Source of the DNA: 55-13 sp037190145
GTDB lineage: Bacteria; Armatimonadota; Fimbriimonadia; Fimbriimonadales; Fimbriimonadaceae
Length of the DNA stretch: 64,000 nt
Direction of reading: 5' to 3'
Assembly (NCBI GenBank): GCA_037190145.1
Contig: JBBCJU010000003.1
Coordinates: 62,001 to 126,000 of the forward strand
Below, piece by piece: positions 33,869 through 41,788 of this stretch. The translations under genes were made by a program, and so were the position numbers. Below the pieces are notes generated by a model, which was not told where the DNA came from, did no database searches, and was given only the letters and a program-made list of their open reading frames with translations. Positions within the stretch are counted from its first letter, which is position 1. Each line of letters begins with the position of its first letter.

Positions 33869-35554
33869 TCACTTTGGAATCCTATCAGTAGTTAGAAGCC
33901 GCAGAGCGGTGAGCATGGCTAGCCTGTTGTCAATAAGGAATCTAAACTGCACGAGGGTGCCCCCTTCGATCATTTCAGGCTTTGGGTTCCCTTGAGCAGG
34001 CAGTGGATTTCCCTGGGCTGGTGGACGAATGATCTCTAAATCTTGTGTCGGCACTGGAGCGAGGAGCGTGGAGAGCTTCAGGGAAATGGGTATTTCGTCT
34101 TCCGATTGAAGAAATGGGCTCACCTGCTCTCGCCCGATGATTGAAGAAGAAAGAGAAGCAGTAAAGGCATTGCGGAACTCTTGCTTTTGGATAGCGGTGA
34201 GACTCTTGTACGTAAGGCTTTCTGATACTGCCTGGCGCTGGATTGCCGTCAGGCTCCCTACCAATCGTAAATGGTGGTAATGGGACTTCAAAGGAAGGGC
34301 CGGAAAGCGCACCAAGAGGTTATCGCGCCGAAAGAAGCCAGCTTGGTTCGCCTGGAGTGCAGAAGCAACTTTTGCGTAGTGATCAAGCGAAAGTGGCCTG
34401 CCACGTTGCCACTCGGATTCAAGCGGAGACAGCAGGGTTTCTGCAACTTCAGTGTCGCGTAGCCGCGCTGCGTCTCGGTAGCGAAGTTCCACCCATCCCC
34501 CTCTGTTGACAGATGGTTGAACGGGAGCAAACGGCAAGCTCTTTGCGGTTTGGCGAACTTGTGCCAGATACTCACCCAAGGTTCCGGGCACTTGAAACTC
34601 TCGTTGCGTTACGGCCGCCCGAAACACTTCCGCAATGACCGGAACCTTGTACCGCTTGGCAATGAAGCGGGCGTGTTCGGAAAGCCCCAACGCCCGACTC
34701 CGGTATCCGGGATCATCCAAGACGACCGACGTAATAGGAGGTTTGGCACTCAGTTCTCCAAGGGTATCCACCGATTGTGGCTCTGAACTTTCCGTTGGAC
34801 TAGACTCTCTTCGAATGAGTTCGGGAAAAGGAAGAAACTCAGTACCTCCCGGACCGCTGGGCCTGAGATCGACAATGGTTAGGTCGTTGTGAGCAGTCAG
34901 CTTTGCAATATAGAACGTATCTGTTGGAGAGGCTTTTCGGTCAAAGACGAGGAGTTGATCTCCTCGAAGCAGCCCATCCTCGGCATTACCCAGTGCCTTC
35001 AAAAGGGTCCCAGCGGAAAAGAGAGATGTCCGCCTCGACAACAACTGGAGTTCCTTTCTTGAGAGCGCAGGGAGCTTTGGCCCCGAGTAGTCCGCAACAC
35101 CCTGACTGATTGAAGATGCAACGGCCCTGTCCTGCTTATCGCACCATGAAAGGAACGACAGCACATCACGAATCCATGCTTTCCTCTCTGCTAAATCAGT
35201 CCGCTTTTCAAGTGATTCTTGCTGGGTAGTCTTGGGAAGTAGTGCCAGCCTGAAACCGTCATCGGTTTGATGCCATTCGGCTGAAAAGTAGGCAGCAAGT
35301 TCTAAACGAAAAGCATTTGGTTGAATATCCTGGCATATCACCGTGACCTTCCTATTACCCAATTCACCGCTCACGGAGTGCTTGATGCCGGTGAGTTTGC
35401 TTAGTTCAGTGCAGACATGACTGACGCTAGTGTAACCAACATCAATGGACAAAGTTATGTTCGACTGTGCAGGCAAATAAGCATAACCGAATGATAGGGC
35501 GAAGGTGCTCCCCAAAGAGAGTATTCTCAAGCATAAGTAACACCGAAGTCTCAC
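33869..35554 (-). CDS. Large exported STN-like protein, paralogue 3
   Basis: 561 residues. Start GTG 35554, with an excellent promoter six bases upstream. A signal peptide (LRILSLGSTFALSFGYAYL) precedes a clear STN-like domain (VSHVCTELSKLTGIKHSVSG... AFRLELAAYFSAEWHQTDDGF). The region RPLSLDHYAKVASALQANQAGFF and the VGSLTAIQRQAV segment align with paralogues 1 and 2. It lacks part of their middle. An imperfect tandem copy (SLTAIQRQAVSES, SLTAIQKQEFRNA) is visible. Function unknown. Confidence 0.8.
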   Translation of the reverse strand: MRLRCYLCLRILSLGSTFALSFGYAYLPAQSNITLSIDVGYTSVSHVCTELSKLTGIKHSVSGELGNRKVTVICQDIQPNAFRLELAAYFSAEWHQTDDGFRLALLPKTTQQESLEKRTDLAERKAWIRDVLSFLSWCDKQDRAVASSISQGVADYSGPKLPALSRKELQLLSRRTSLFSAGTLLKALGNAEDGLLRGDQLLVFDRKASPTDTFYIAKLTAHNDLTIVDLRPSGPGGTEFLPFPELIRRESSPTESSEPQSVDTLGELSAKPPITSVVLDDPGYRSRALGLSEHARFIAKRYKVPVIAEVFRAAVTQREFQVPGTLGEYLAQVRQTAKSLPFAPVQPSVNRGGWVELRYRDAARLRDTEVAETLLSPLESEWQRGRPLSLDHYAKVASALQANQAGFFRRDNLLVRFPALPLKSHYHHLRLVGSLTAIQRQAVSESLTYKSLTAIQKQEFRNAFTASLSSSIIGREQVSPFLQSEDEIPISLKLSTLLAPVPTQDLEIIRPPAQGNPLPAQGNPKPEMIEGGTLVQFRFLIDNRLAMLTALRLLTTDRIPK

Positions 35555-35589
35555 GTAAGAACCATATCACACTTATTTGTCTGACTCAA
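35555..35589 (-). promoter_or_regulatory. Promoter TTGAGT-N17-TATGGT with GTG at +1
   Basis: Minus strand: TTGAGT (35584-35589), 17-base spacer, TATGGT (35561-35566), TCTTAC, then the GTG start of STN paralogue 3. No ribosome-binding site is possible in a transcript starting at +1, so a leaderless mRNA is predicted. Confidence 0.7.
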
Positions 35590-36017
35590 GCTGCGCGTTA
35601 ACCCAGAACAACATACTGAACCCAGCTAATCCACTAAATCTAGGATTGACAAACACCAAGACATTCGCCCTTTATCTATAGAGAGCAAATCTAGCCGCAA
35701 AACCTCAAAGCGCTACCTTCAACTAGTCCAAACTCACAGCCTAACTCGCAAAAACTCAAAAGTCTGTGCGACTTGCAGATAAATGCACACCAAAAGTCAA
35801 ATTCAATTTGAACCTAAGCTAGCCACCATTTTTTGAACCTGACAACGGTTGCGTTTTTAAAGTTTTCGAACCTAAGATTTCGTAGCTGATATTTAAGAAT
35901 CAGCACACCCAACTGGTCCAAAATCAATATCAGCCACCAGACGACCTCAGGAACCCAGGCAATCTGAGAATAAGGTGAGAAGGAACTTGGAAGGTTGCTA
36001 TCGCAGTAACCCGCATT
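35590..36017 (+). other. AT-rich intergenic region with a GAACCT triplet array
   Basis: No gene fits in this 430-base stretch. GAACCT occurs at 35810, 35835 and 35868, continued as AA, GA, AA. The order and spacing (25 and 33) closely match the array at 18126-18209 (21, 32, 25). The remainder shows no tRNA or recognised RNA. Confidence 0.5.
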
Positions 36018-36578
36018 ATGGTAGCGACATTCTTGTGTGCATCTATGCTTCTTCTCCGTGCAGAAACACCTTCGGAGCAAAGTGATACGGACTCCCCGAA
36101 TTCAATTATCTCCGCTGTCTACGATGTCATCTCTGGCCCTGCCGGTCAAAAACGAGACTGGAACCGAATGCAAGGATTGTTCTCCAAGGATGCCCGAATG
36201 ATGGCGATTGCCCGAAGTACGAACGGAGACTCCAAGCTGCATGTGATGACTGTTGATGACTACATAAAGCAATCAGGTCCCACTTTGGAGTCAAGAGGAT
36301 TTTTCGAAAAGGAAGTCTCAAAGAAGACAGAGCACTTTGGAAACATAGTCCACGTTTGGAGCACCTATGAAGCCCGGATGAAAAAGGAAGACCCAAAGCC
36401 ATTCATGCGAGGCATCAATTCCTTCCAGCTATGGAACGACGGCAAAAGGTGGTGGGTGACCAGCATTCTATGGCAGCCCGAAGATGCCGCAAATCCGTTG
36501 CCCACAAAATACACTGCTTGTGCTCCAACTACCAGAGCAAGCATCAGCAACACTAGCGACCCTCAGAAGACCTTATGA
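36018..36578 (+). CDS. Exported NTF2/SnoaL-like protein
   Basis: 186 residues with a short signal (MVATFLCASMLLLRAET). The mature domain (IISAVYDVISGPAGQKRDWNRMQGLFSKDARM ... HFGNIVHVWSTYEARMKKED ... INSFQLWNDGKRWWVTSILWQPE) has the length and order of an NTF2-like (SnoaL/DUF4440-type) cone fold. The family is diverse and the ligand is unknown. The last 20 residues are low complexity. It lies downstream of the GAACCT array. Confidence 0.72.
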   Translation: MVATFLCASMLLLRAETPSEQSDTDSPNSIISAVYDVISGPAGQKRDWNRMQGLFSKDARMMAIARSTNGDSKLHVMTVDDYIKQSGPTLESRGFFEKEVSKKTEHFGNIVHVWSTYEARMKKEDPKPFMRGINSFQLWNDGKRWWVTSILWQPEDAANPLPTKYTACAPTTRASISNTSDPQKTL

Positions 36579-36581
36579 AGG

Positions 36582-37409
36582 TTAGCTCAAGTCCATGATC
36601 CGATCATTGGCTTCTTGCCAATGTTCACATCGTTGACCATTCACCCACAGGTCGGGCCGAACTTTAACTAGCTGCTTCAGCATTCCCTTTGGCCAGTTCC
36701 AGCTAAGCCAAGCTGCTTTCAAGCTGGGCATCTCAGCAAGAACCATTAGCGAACCCTTCATTTTTAGACTCGACCCAACAAATGAAAACTTTTCTAGCTC
36801 TACCAAGCTCTTCAATGGTTCCAGTGAAAGTACTTTTTGAGTTGCCCAATTGCCTCCATCGATATGCAGTTCCTGGATTTGAGACATCTGGGCTATCCAT
36901 GAGAGGTCATAGATTACGCGTATGTTCTCAAAGGAAAGCCTCCTCAATTTTGGCAAAGATAAAACCACTTCTGGATTACAAATCGAGGGAGAGCTGCCGA
37001 TATGCAAATCTTGTAGTGATGCCAGTCTTCCCAAGGCTTCTATATTCTTAAGCCCGCTCCACTTAATATGCAGGTGCTGCAAGTGTGGAATTTGACTAAC
37101 AGGTAAGAGTAAGTCGTTAGGGAATCGTGACAGAAAATAAAACTCTTTAAGATCATTAAAACCCGGAAGCGCTTTTGACCATGCCTTAACAAGCCGTCCC
37201 TGCTCTTTTGGGTCAGCCATTTGAGTACATGAAACGCTTATCGCAGCTTGATCAGAGTAACTTTCAGGGTCATTAAAGTGATATCTAGGAAAAAACCGTG
37301 CGTGAGTAAAAAGATATCCCTCTGGTTGGTTCTCCCTCAGGAAACTTGCTAACCACTCCGAACGATCTTGCATTTCGTGCGCAAGTTTAACATCAAAGAT
37401 GGACAGCAA
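36582..37409 (-). CDS. Leucine-rich-repeat protein
   Basis: 275 residues with irregular leucine-rich repeats from about residue 95 on: IPHLQHLHIKWSGLKNIEAL, LASLQDLHIGSSPSI, LPKLRRLSFENIRVIYDL, MSQIQELHIDGG, LVELEKFSFVGS. No signal peptide, so probably cytoplasmic. The start is uncertain (TTG 37409, or ATG 37373). It is the last of three closely spaced minus-strand genes without named function; a protein-binding role is inferred from the repeats only. Confidence 0.7.
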   Translation of the reverse strand: MLSIFDVKLAHEMQDRSEWLASFLRENQPEGYLFTHARFFPRYHFNDPESYSDQAAISVSCTQMADPKEQGRLVKAWSKALPGFNDLKEFYFLSRFPNDLLLPVSQIPHLQHLHIKWSGLKNIEALGRLASLQDLHIGSSPSICNPEVVLSLPKLRRLSFENIRVIYDLSWIAQMSQIQELHIDGGNWATQKVLSLEPLKSLVELEKFSFVGSSLKMKGSLMVLAEMPSLKAAWLSWNWPKGMLKQLVKVRPDLWVNGQRCEHWQEANDRIMDLS

Positions 37410-37420
37410 TACTGGCTAAA

Positions 37421-37855
37421 TTAAAGTCCATCCTTCTTGAACCAGTCCAACGCGCCGCTTAAATCAATACTAGGCCACTCTCGCCAAGACAAATTAATAT
37501 TTTTCAGTAAAGAACCGCTGCTTGCAATCCCTTCCAACATAGTTGACTTCATTGAGCTGTAGTCACAAACTTCGCCTATCGATTGATGGAAAGAGTCAAA
37601 ACCATCTAAATCCATAAAAACACAATATGCCCAACAATGAATATCGATCGGATAACCAGCAGCAGTTGCTGCCGACTGAATCTGAGGTTGTGTATAGTAC
37701 TTCTGTTTACCGTGTCTCTCGGTGACCTGCTTTCCAATTCGATCAACCATCATCTTACGATTTGGCGGTGGGGTGTGCCAAAGAGACATTTGCGAGAGAT
37801 AACGTATTGGATTAAGCGTCGGTTGCACTAATTTGAGCGATTTACTACTGAACAC
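37421..37855 (-). CDS. Conserved-looking unknown, possibly DUF6559-like
   Basis: Up to 144 residues from GTG 37855, which overlaps the end of the upstream gene by 28 bases. A shorter start at an internal ATG (MSLWHTPP or MMVDRIGK) is equally possible. The segment KYYTQPQIQSAATAAGYP ... HCWAYCVFMDLDGFDSF ... YSSMKSTMLEGI reminds me from memory of the DUF6559 type; this is unverified. Cytoplasmic. Function unknown. Confidence 0.55.
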   Translation of the reverse strand: MFSSKSLKLVQPTLNPIRYLSQMSLWHTPPPNRKMMVDRIGKQVTERHGKQKYYTQPQIQSAATAAGYPIDIHCWAYCVFMDLDGFDSFHQSIGEVCDYSSMKSTMLEGIASSGSLLKNINLSWREWPSIDLSGALDWFKKDGL

Positions 37856-38424
37856 AGGTATTCACTCATTTCAGACAGCGTTTTGGAGCCCTCAGGCGCA
37901 TCCTTTACCGGCAACGTAGGTAAGACACAATACTTCAGCACCACTTCTTCCCCCAAAGTGTGACCAAGTATGAGAAAGGCAAGGCGGCTTCTTAGCTTGG
38001 AAGGAATGTTATCTGGCATGAACAAGCGGAATGCCTTAGTTCCATTTCGTAGTCTATATAAGACTATCTTGCAGTCTTCCGGCCCAAGCTTGCCACTGGG
38101 CAGCTCGATTGAAAAACCTTCGGTTGGTTGCCTGAAAACTACAATTTGCCAGCCTTTGACGTTAGGTGCAGCAGCTACAACTTTTTTAGCTAAATCCGCG
38201 AAATCGTCGATTCCGTCAGGGCTAATCTCGAGGAGATTAGGGGCTCCATCGCGACCAACTTCGGTTCCCCATACCAAGTGTTTATCTAGTCTCCATAATC
38301 TCCGGGTTAGCAGTTTAGTAGCCTTCTTCGATCCCACTTCTAGATTGGCATTCGCGAACCATGACCAGAACTCCTCTATACGCATATCAAGGGGCTTTCT
38401 GAACACAGTTGTATTGTGATCCAT
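37828..38424 (-). CDS. Uncharacterised cytoplasmic protein
   Basis: 198 residues. It contains RIEEFWSWFANANLEV at the N-terminus, PNLLEISPDGIDDFADLAKKVVAAAPNVKGWQIVVFRQP in the middle (written here as two joined stretches: PNLLEISPDGI and APNVKGWQIVVFRQP) and LGHTLGEEVVLKYC near the C-terminus. This order of motifs recurs in bacterial unknowns sometimes found near immunity or polymorphic-toxin loci, but I cannot name a family. First gene of the three-gene unknown cluster. Confidence 0.6.
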   Translation of the reverse strand: MDHNTTVFRKPLDMRIEEFWSWFANANLEVGSKKATKLLTRRLWRLDKHLVWGTEVGRDGAPNLLEISPDGIDDFADLAKKVVAAAPNVKGWQIVVFRQPTEGFSIELPSGKLGPEDCKIVLYRLRNGTKAFRLFMPDNIPSKLRSRLAFLILGHTLGEEVVLKYCVLPTLPVKDAPEGSKTLSEMSEYLCSVVNRSN

Positions 38425-38526
38425 AAATGCAAATCACTCCGTTGCCAATATAGGGATTGAAGGCTTCCGCTAGTGCAGGTACGGCGTAGGAGTCAAGCAC
38501 TTCTCCTTTGGATGTCGGATACCACA

Positions 38527-38560
38527 TAAAAATGGCTCCAAGCAATTGCTTGGAGCCATT
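38527..38560 (-). terminator. groEL terminator
   Basis: A perfect 30-base palindrome (AATGGCTCCAAGCAA and its complement) at 38531-38560. On the minus strand, downstream of groEL, it is followed by TTTTTA. Confidence 0.9.
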
Positions 38561-38613
38561 CCCAAGACCAAGATGGTCCTAGTACGCATCGGCACCCTGC
38601 CGATGCTACGGAC

Positions 38614-40254
38614 TTAGAAGTCCATATCTCCCATACCGCCGCCCATTCCGCCGGGCATTCCGCCACCGGCAGCCTTCTTAGGCTCTGGCTTCTCAACCAC
38701 GAGAGTCTCGGTGGTGAGAACCAAGCCTGCGATGGAAGCAGCATTCTGGATCGTGGATCGGGTGACCTTAGCTGGATCTACGATGCCAGCCTTCACAAGG
38801 TCAACGATCTCGCCGGTGACGGCGTTGAGACCGTGGCCATCCTGAGCGGATCGAACCTTGTCCACGATAACCGAACCTTCAAGTCCAGCGTTGCCGGAGA
38901 TGGTTCGCAGAGGAGCTTCAAGAGCGCGCTTCACGATGGAAACGCCAGTTGCCTCATCACCCTCGTACTTGCTTGGATCGAGTTTTGTTGCTGCCTTCAG
39001 AAGGGTGCTTCCGCCACCAGGAACGATTCCCTCTTCAACCGCAGCTCGGGTTGCAGAAAGAGCATCCTCATATCGGTGCTTCTTCTCTTTTAGCTCAGTC
39101 TCGGTGGAAGCGCCTACCTTGATAACCGCAACGCCACCGCTCAACTTCGCAAGTCGCTCTTGAAGCTTCTCACGGTCGTAGTTGGAGTCGGTCTTCTCGA
39201 TCTGGCTCTTGATGAGACCAATTCGACCAAGAACCGCATCCTTGGTTCCTGCACCCTCGATGATGGTGGTGTCTTCCTTGCTGATGACAACCTTCTTAGC
39301 AGTGCCAAGCATATCGATAGTGACATTCTCAAGCTTGGTGCCGAGGTCCTCGCTGATGAACTGACCTGCGGTCAGAACTGCGATGTCCTCAAGCATGGCC
39401 TTTCGGCGATCGCCAAAGCCAGGAGCCTTGACTGCAGCAATCTGAAGAACGCCGCGAATCTTGTTGAGAACAATCGTTGCGAGAGCGTCACCCTCGATGT
39501 CCTCAGCAATGATGATGAGTGGACGTCGAGCCGTTGCAGCCTTCTCCAAGAACGGGAGGAAGTCTTGAGCAGTGCTGATCTTCTTCTCGTGGATGAGGAT
39601 CAGCGGGTTCTCAAGAACCGCTTCCATTCTCTCAGGGTCGGTTACGAAGTAAGGGCTGATGTAGCCTCGGTCGAACTGCATACCTTCGACGACTTCCAGA
39701 GCAGTCTCGCGGCCCTTGGACTCTTCAACGGTAATAACGCCGTCCTTCCCAACTTTATCCATGGCATCAGCTACGTGCTGACCAACCTCAGAATCGTTAC
39801 CCGCGATGGTGGCAACGAACTCAACCTGCTCTTTATCCTTGATTGGTTTGGCGGTCTCTTTGATCGTTGCGATTACTTCAGCAACGGCCTTGTCGATACC
39901 ACGCTTTACCGCGATTGGGTTGCCACCGGCAGCCACATAGCGAAGGCCCTCATTCACGATAGCCTGAGCCAGAACGGTTGCAGTGGTGGTGCCGTCTCCA
40001 GCAACATCATTTGTCTTGCTGGCAACTTCCTTACAGAGCTGAGCACCCATATTCTCATATGGATCTTCGAGCTCGATTTCCTTAGCAACAGTTACGCCAT
40101 CTTTAGTGATGGTTGGGCTTCCCCACTTCTTATCGAGAACAACGTTTCGACCCTTAGGGCCGAGAGTGACTTTCACCGCGTCGGCGACTTTGTTAACGCC
40201 TCGCTCGAGGGCGCGTCGTGCGACCTCATCATAAATTAGGTTTTTTGCTGCCAT
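38614..40254 (-). CDS. groL: Chaperonin GroEL
   Basis: 546 residues, the 60-kDa chaperonin that forms double heptameric rings and folds proteins with GroES. It contains AAKNLIYDEVARRAL at the N-terminus, VTLGPKGRNVVLDK, the ATP-site GDGTTTATVLAQAI and the C-terminal GGMPGGMGGGMGDMDF tail. ATG 40254 has GGAGAAAAC upstream. Unusually, it is separated from groES by an insertion carrying a four-helix-bundle gene. Confidence 0.99.
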   Translation of the reverse strand: MAAKNLIYDEVARRALERGVNKVADAVKVTLGPKGRNVVLDKKWGSPTITKDGVTVAKEIELEDPYENMGAQLCKEVASKTNDVAGDGTTTATVLAQAIVNEGLRYVAAGGNPIAVKRGIDKAVAEVIATIKETAKPIKDKEQVEFVATIAGNDSEVGQHVADAMDKVGKDGVITVEESKGRETALEVVEGMQFDRGYISPYFVTDPERMEAVLENPLILIHEKKISTAQDFLPFLEKAATARRPLIIIAEDIEGDALATIVLNKIRGVLQIAAVKAPGFGDRRKAMLEDIAVLTAGQFISEDLGTKLENVTIDMLGTAKKVVISKEDTTIIEGAGTKDAVLGRIGLIKSQIEKTDSNYDREKLQERLAKLSGGVAVIKVGASTETELKEKKHRYEDALSATRAAVEEGIVPGGGSTLLKAATKLDPSKYEGDEATGVSIVKRALEAPLRTISGNAGLEGSVIVDKVRSAQDGHGLNAVTGEIVDLVKAGIVDPAKVTRSTIQNAASIAGLVLTTETLVVEKPEPKKAAGGGMPGGMGGGMGDMDF

Positions 40255-40267
40255 GTTTTCTCCATGC

Positions 40268-40726
40268 GCCTTGCTTAGCTATGCATTGCGGCTTTTGCTT
40301 TGCTTGGCTATTTCAATTCTTGTTTGCAAGATCAGATTGAACTCTCGTCGCAAGGTTTCGAAGCCTCACTCCCAAATCTCGCGCGAGAGTTTCAATATCT
40401 GTTTGATCTAAATTGGGTGCAATCTCTAAGTCAGAAGCGATAGTAATGAGAGTTTTAACTTCGTTTAACGAGCCAAGCGCAATTCTCAGAAATCGAAGAA
40501 GTTCCGCATCTGTATCGCGTCCACAACCTTCAGCAATGTTCGCGGGAATCGAAATTGCTGCTCGTCGTAACTGGCTCGTAAGATTGTAAGTTTCTTCCTT
40601 CGGAAAGCAAGCTGATAGTTTGTAGCAAGCCACGGCAAACGACCGCCCCAGTTGCCAAACTTCAAGCTTCCGATAGTCTCTCATTTGTGAAAGCCAAGCA
40701 AGGCCACTGCTAAGCCATTGCAAGGC
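40268..40726 (-). repeat. Complementary flanks framing the insertion between groES and groEL
   Basis: On either side of the four-helix-bundle gene the DNA is an imperfect inverted repeat. 40297-40309 pairs with 40692-40704 over 13 bp with one G-U (GCTTTGCTTGGCT against AGCCAAGCAAGGC). 40268-40274 pairs with 40720-40726 over 7 bp (GCCTTGC/GCAAGGC). In RNA the open reading frame would sit in the loop of a long stem. This resembles the layout of intervening sequences in 23S rRNA genes that carry the same protein family. Confidence 0.65.
40313..40684 (-). CDS. Four-helix-bundle protein (S23/IVP family)
   Basis: 123 residues from ATG 40684. An upstream frame extension to 40723 runs through the repeat and was rejected. 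Typical family segments: RDYRKLEVWQLGRSFAVACY, TSQLRRAAISIPANIAEGCG, and LLRFLRIALGSLNEVKTLI. This family is known as the ORF inside intervening sequences of 23S rRNA genes and is related to the diversity-generating retroelement protein Avd. Function unknown, probably RNA binding. Its position between groES and groEL is atypical. Confidence 0.92.
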   Translation of the reverse strand: MRDYRKLEVWQLGRSFAVACYKLSACFPKEETYNLTSQLRRAAISIPANIAEGCGRDTDAELLRFLRIALGSLNEVKTLITIASDLEIAPNLDQTDIETLARDLGVRLRNLATRVQSDLANKN

Positions 40727-40739
40727 AATCGTACACTCC

Positions 40740-41030
40740 CTAGCTCAGAATTGCGTAAATCTGATCCTCGTCTAGGATGGTGTAGTCCTGACCGTCGACG
40801 GTGACTTCGTTTCCGCCGTACTTGCTGAAGAGAACTCGATCGCCGACTTTTACAGTGAGCTGGTTCTTTTCGCCGCTGTCAAGGGTTCGGCCTTCGCCGA
40901 CCGAGATAACCTTGCCTTCGGTGGGTTTCTTCTTCGCACTGTCAGGAAGGTAAATGCCGCTTGCCGTCTTCTCTTCAGCTTCGATCAACTGAACGACGAC
41001 CTTATCGCCGAGTGGCTTTAGATTTGCCAT
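40740..41030 (-). CDS. groS: Co-chaperonin GroES
   Basis: 96 residues; lid of the GroEL folding chamber. It contains LKPLGDKVVVQLIEAEEKTASGIYLPD (split here as LKPLGDKVVVQL and KTASGIYLP, the mobile loop region), GDRVLFSKYGG and the C-terminal LDEDQIYAIL. GGAGGAAT lies 11 bases before ATG 41030. Under probable CIRCE/HrcA control. Confidence 0.99.
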   Translation of the reverse strand: MANLKPLGDKVVVQLIEAEEKTASGIYLPDSAKKKPTEGKVISVGEGRTLDSGEKNQLTVKVGDRVLFSKYGGNEVTVDGQDYTILDEDQIYAILS

Positions 41031-41067
41031 TGTTATTTAGATTCCTCCGAATCAGATTCTTTTGGAT

Positions 41068-41094
41068 TTAGCACTCTCGTGCCGGGTTTGCTAA
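41068..41094 (-). promoter_or_regulatory. CIRCE operator (HrcA binding site)
   Basis: TTAGCACTC-N9-GTTTGCTAA compared with the consensus TTAGCACTC-N9-GAGTGCTAA: the arm proximal to groES is perfect and the distal arm has two mismatches. It lies in the 5' untranslated region of groES. HrcA itself is not in the window. Confidence 0.88.
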
Positions 41095-41125
41095 ATTATG
41101 CGATATTGGCACTCGGAGGCGTCAA
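41095..41125 (-). promoter_or_regulatory. Candidate groES promoter
   Basis: Minus strand TTGACG (41120-41125), 19-base spacer, CATAAT (41095-41100) immediately upstream of CIRCE. The long spacer is a weakness that may matter for heat-shock strength. Confidence 0.5.
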
Positions 41126-41143
41126 GTGCTAGTGGGACCGTCA

Positions 41144-41243
41144 TAGGCATGATGGAGATGAAAATCTGACGGAGTAGTTGCGAGGCTAGTCAGCACACAT
41201 CCATTTCCGCCATTCTTCACCTATTTCATCACCATCATGCCTA
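41144..41243. repeat. 100-base inverted repeat between groES promoter and tRNA-Arg
   Basis: TAGGCATGATGGAGATGAAA (41144-41163) and TTTCATCACCATCATGCCTA (41224-41243) are complementary over 20 bases with one mismatch. Inside, CTGAC/GTCAG can form a second stem. It contains no gene and is not explained by the flanking promoters. Confidence 0.6.
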
Positions 41244-41263
41244 GCGTCAGCAGATTGGATGGG

Positions 41264-41269
41264 TATAAT
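41264..41269 (+). promoter_or_regulatory. -10 of tRNA-Arg
   Basis: TATAAT 12 bases before the tRNA 5' end. No clear -35 at 16-18 bases. Confidence 0.5.
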
Positions 41270-41281
41270 TTTCATCCGCGC

Positions 41282-41357
41282 CCGGACGTAGCTCAATGGA
41301 TAGAGCATCAGTCTTCGGAACTGAGGGTTGGGGGTTCGAATCCCTTCGTCCGGGCCA
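41282..41357 (+). tRNA. tRNA-Arg (anticodon TCG)
   Basis: 76 nt. Acceptor stem CCGGACG/CGTCCGG, D stem GCTC/GAGC, anticodon stem TCAGT/ACTGA with loop CTTCGGA (anticodon TCG at 41315-41317, reading CGA and probably other CGN codons), T loop TTCGAAT, discriminator G and encoded CCA. Confidence 0.96.
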
Positions 41358-41359
41358 AA

Positions 41360-41611
41360 CTATTTGTCCAAATCGATAGTTTGGATCCGGTATTCGCCTT
41401 TCTCTTGACCGGTCACCCAAACCGTGTAAACGCCCTCTTCTTCAAAAGTGAGCAACATATTTCCGCCCCTCCTAGGCGCATTCACAGTCTGGCCCCTTGC
41501 TCCAATAACCTCCACTCCAAGATCCGCTATCTTAGATTGAATGGACAAGACTATGGATTGGCCTTTCTTCGCCTTGATTGTCCAGACTTGACTATCACTG
41601 GGCACAACCAT
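41360..41611 (-). CDS. Small PPC-like beta-sandwich protein
   Basis: 83 residues. It contains VWTIKAKKGQSIVLSIQSK ... VEVIGARG ... TFEEEGVYTVWVTGQEKGEYRI, a pattern like the bacterial pre-peptidase C-terminal (PPC) beta-sandwich. The start is ATG 41611, placed by AAAGGAG eight bases upstream; ATG 41617 and TTG 41680 are alternatives. It has no signal peptide in any version, which is odd for a domain usually found outside the cell, so it may be a truncated gene. It ends two bases from the convergent tRNA-Arg. Confidence 0.55.
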   Translation of the reverse strand: MVVPSDSQVWTIKAKKGQSIVLSIQSKIADLGVEVIGARGQTVNAPRRGGNMLLTFEEEGVYTVWVTGQEKGEYRIQTIDLDK

Positions 41612-41788
41612 GTTCATGTCTCCTTTCTTGAAACAGATGGCTAGCATTCCAGCGGGGTCAGCCGATAACGAACCAATCAATACAGGAACGTTGTCATGGT
41701 CGCACTATCGCTATGTGGTTCTTCTTGGTAGACATCCTCCTTGTTACGGCAATTAGAGGATGGGAATGTTGGAAGCCGTCATTTCACA

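Noticed and set aside
39160..40239. 359-codon open frame on the plus strand opposite groEL
   Set aside because: It is the mirror of groEL codon usage; no start signal and no family features.
41237..41644. 135-codon plus-strand frame across tRNA-Arg
   Set aside because: It runs through a clear tRNA and the opposite gene.
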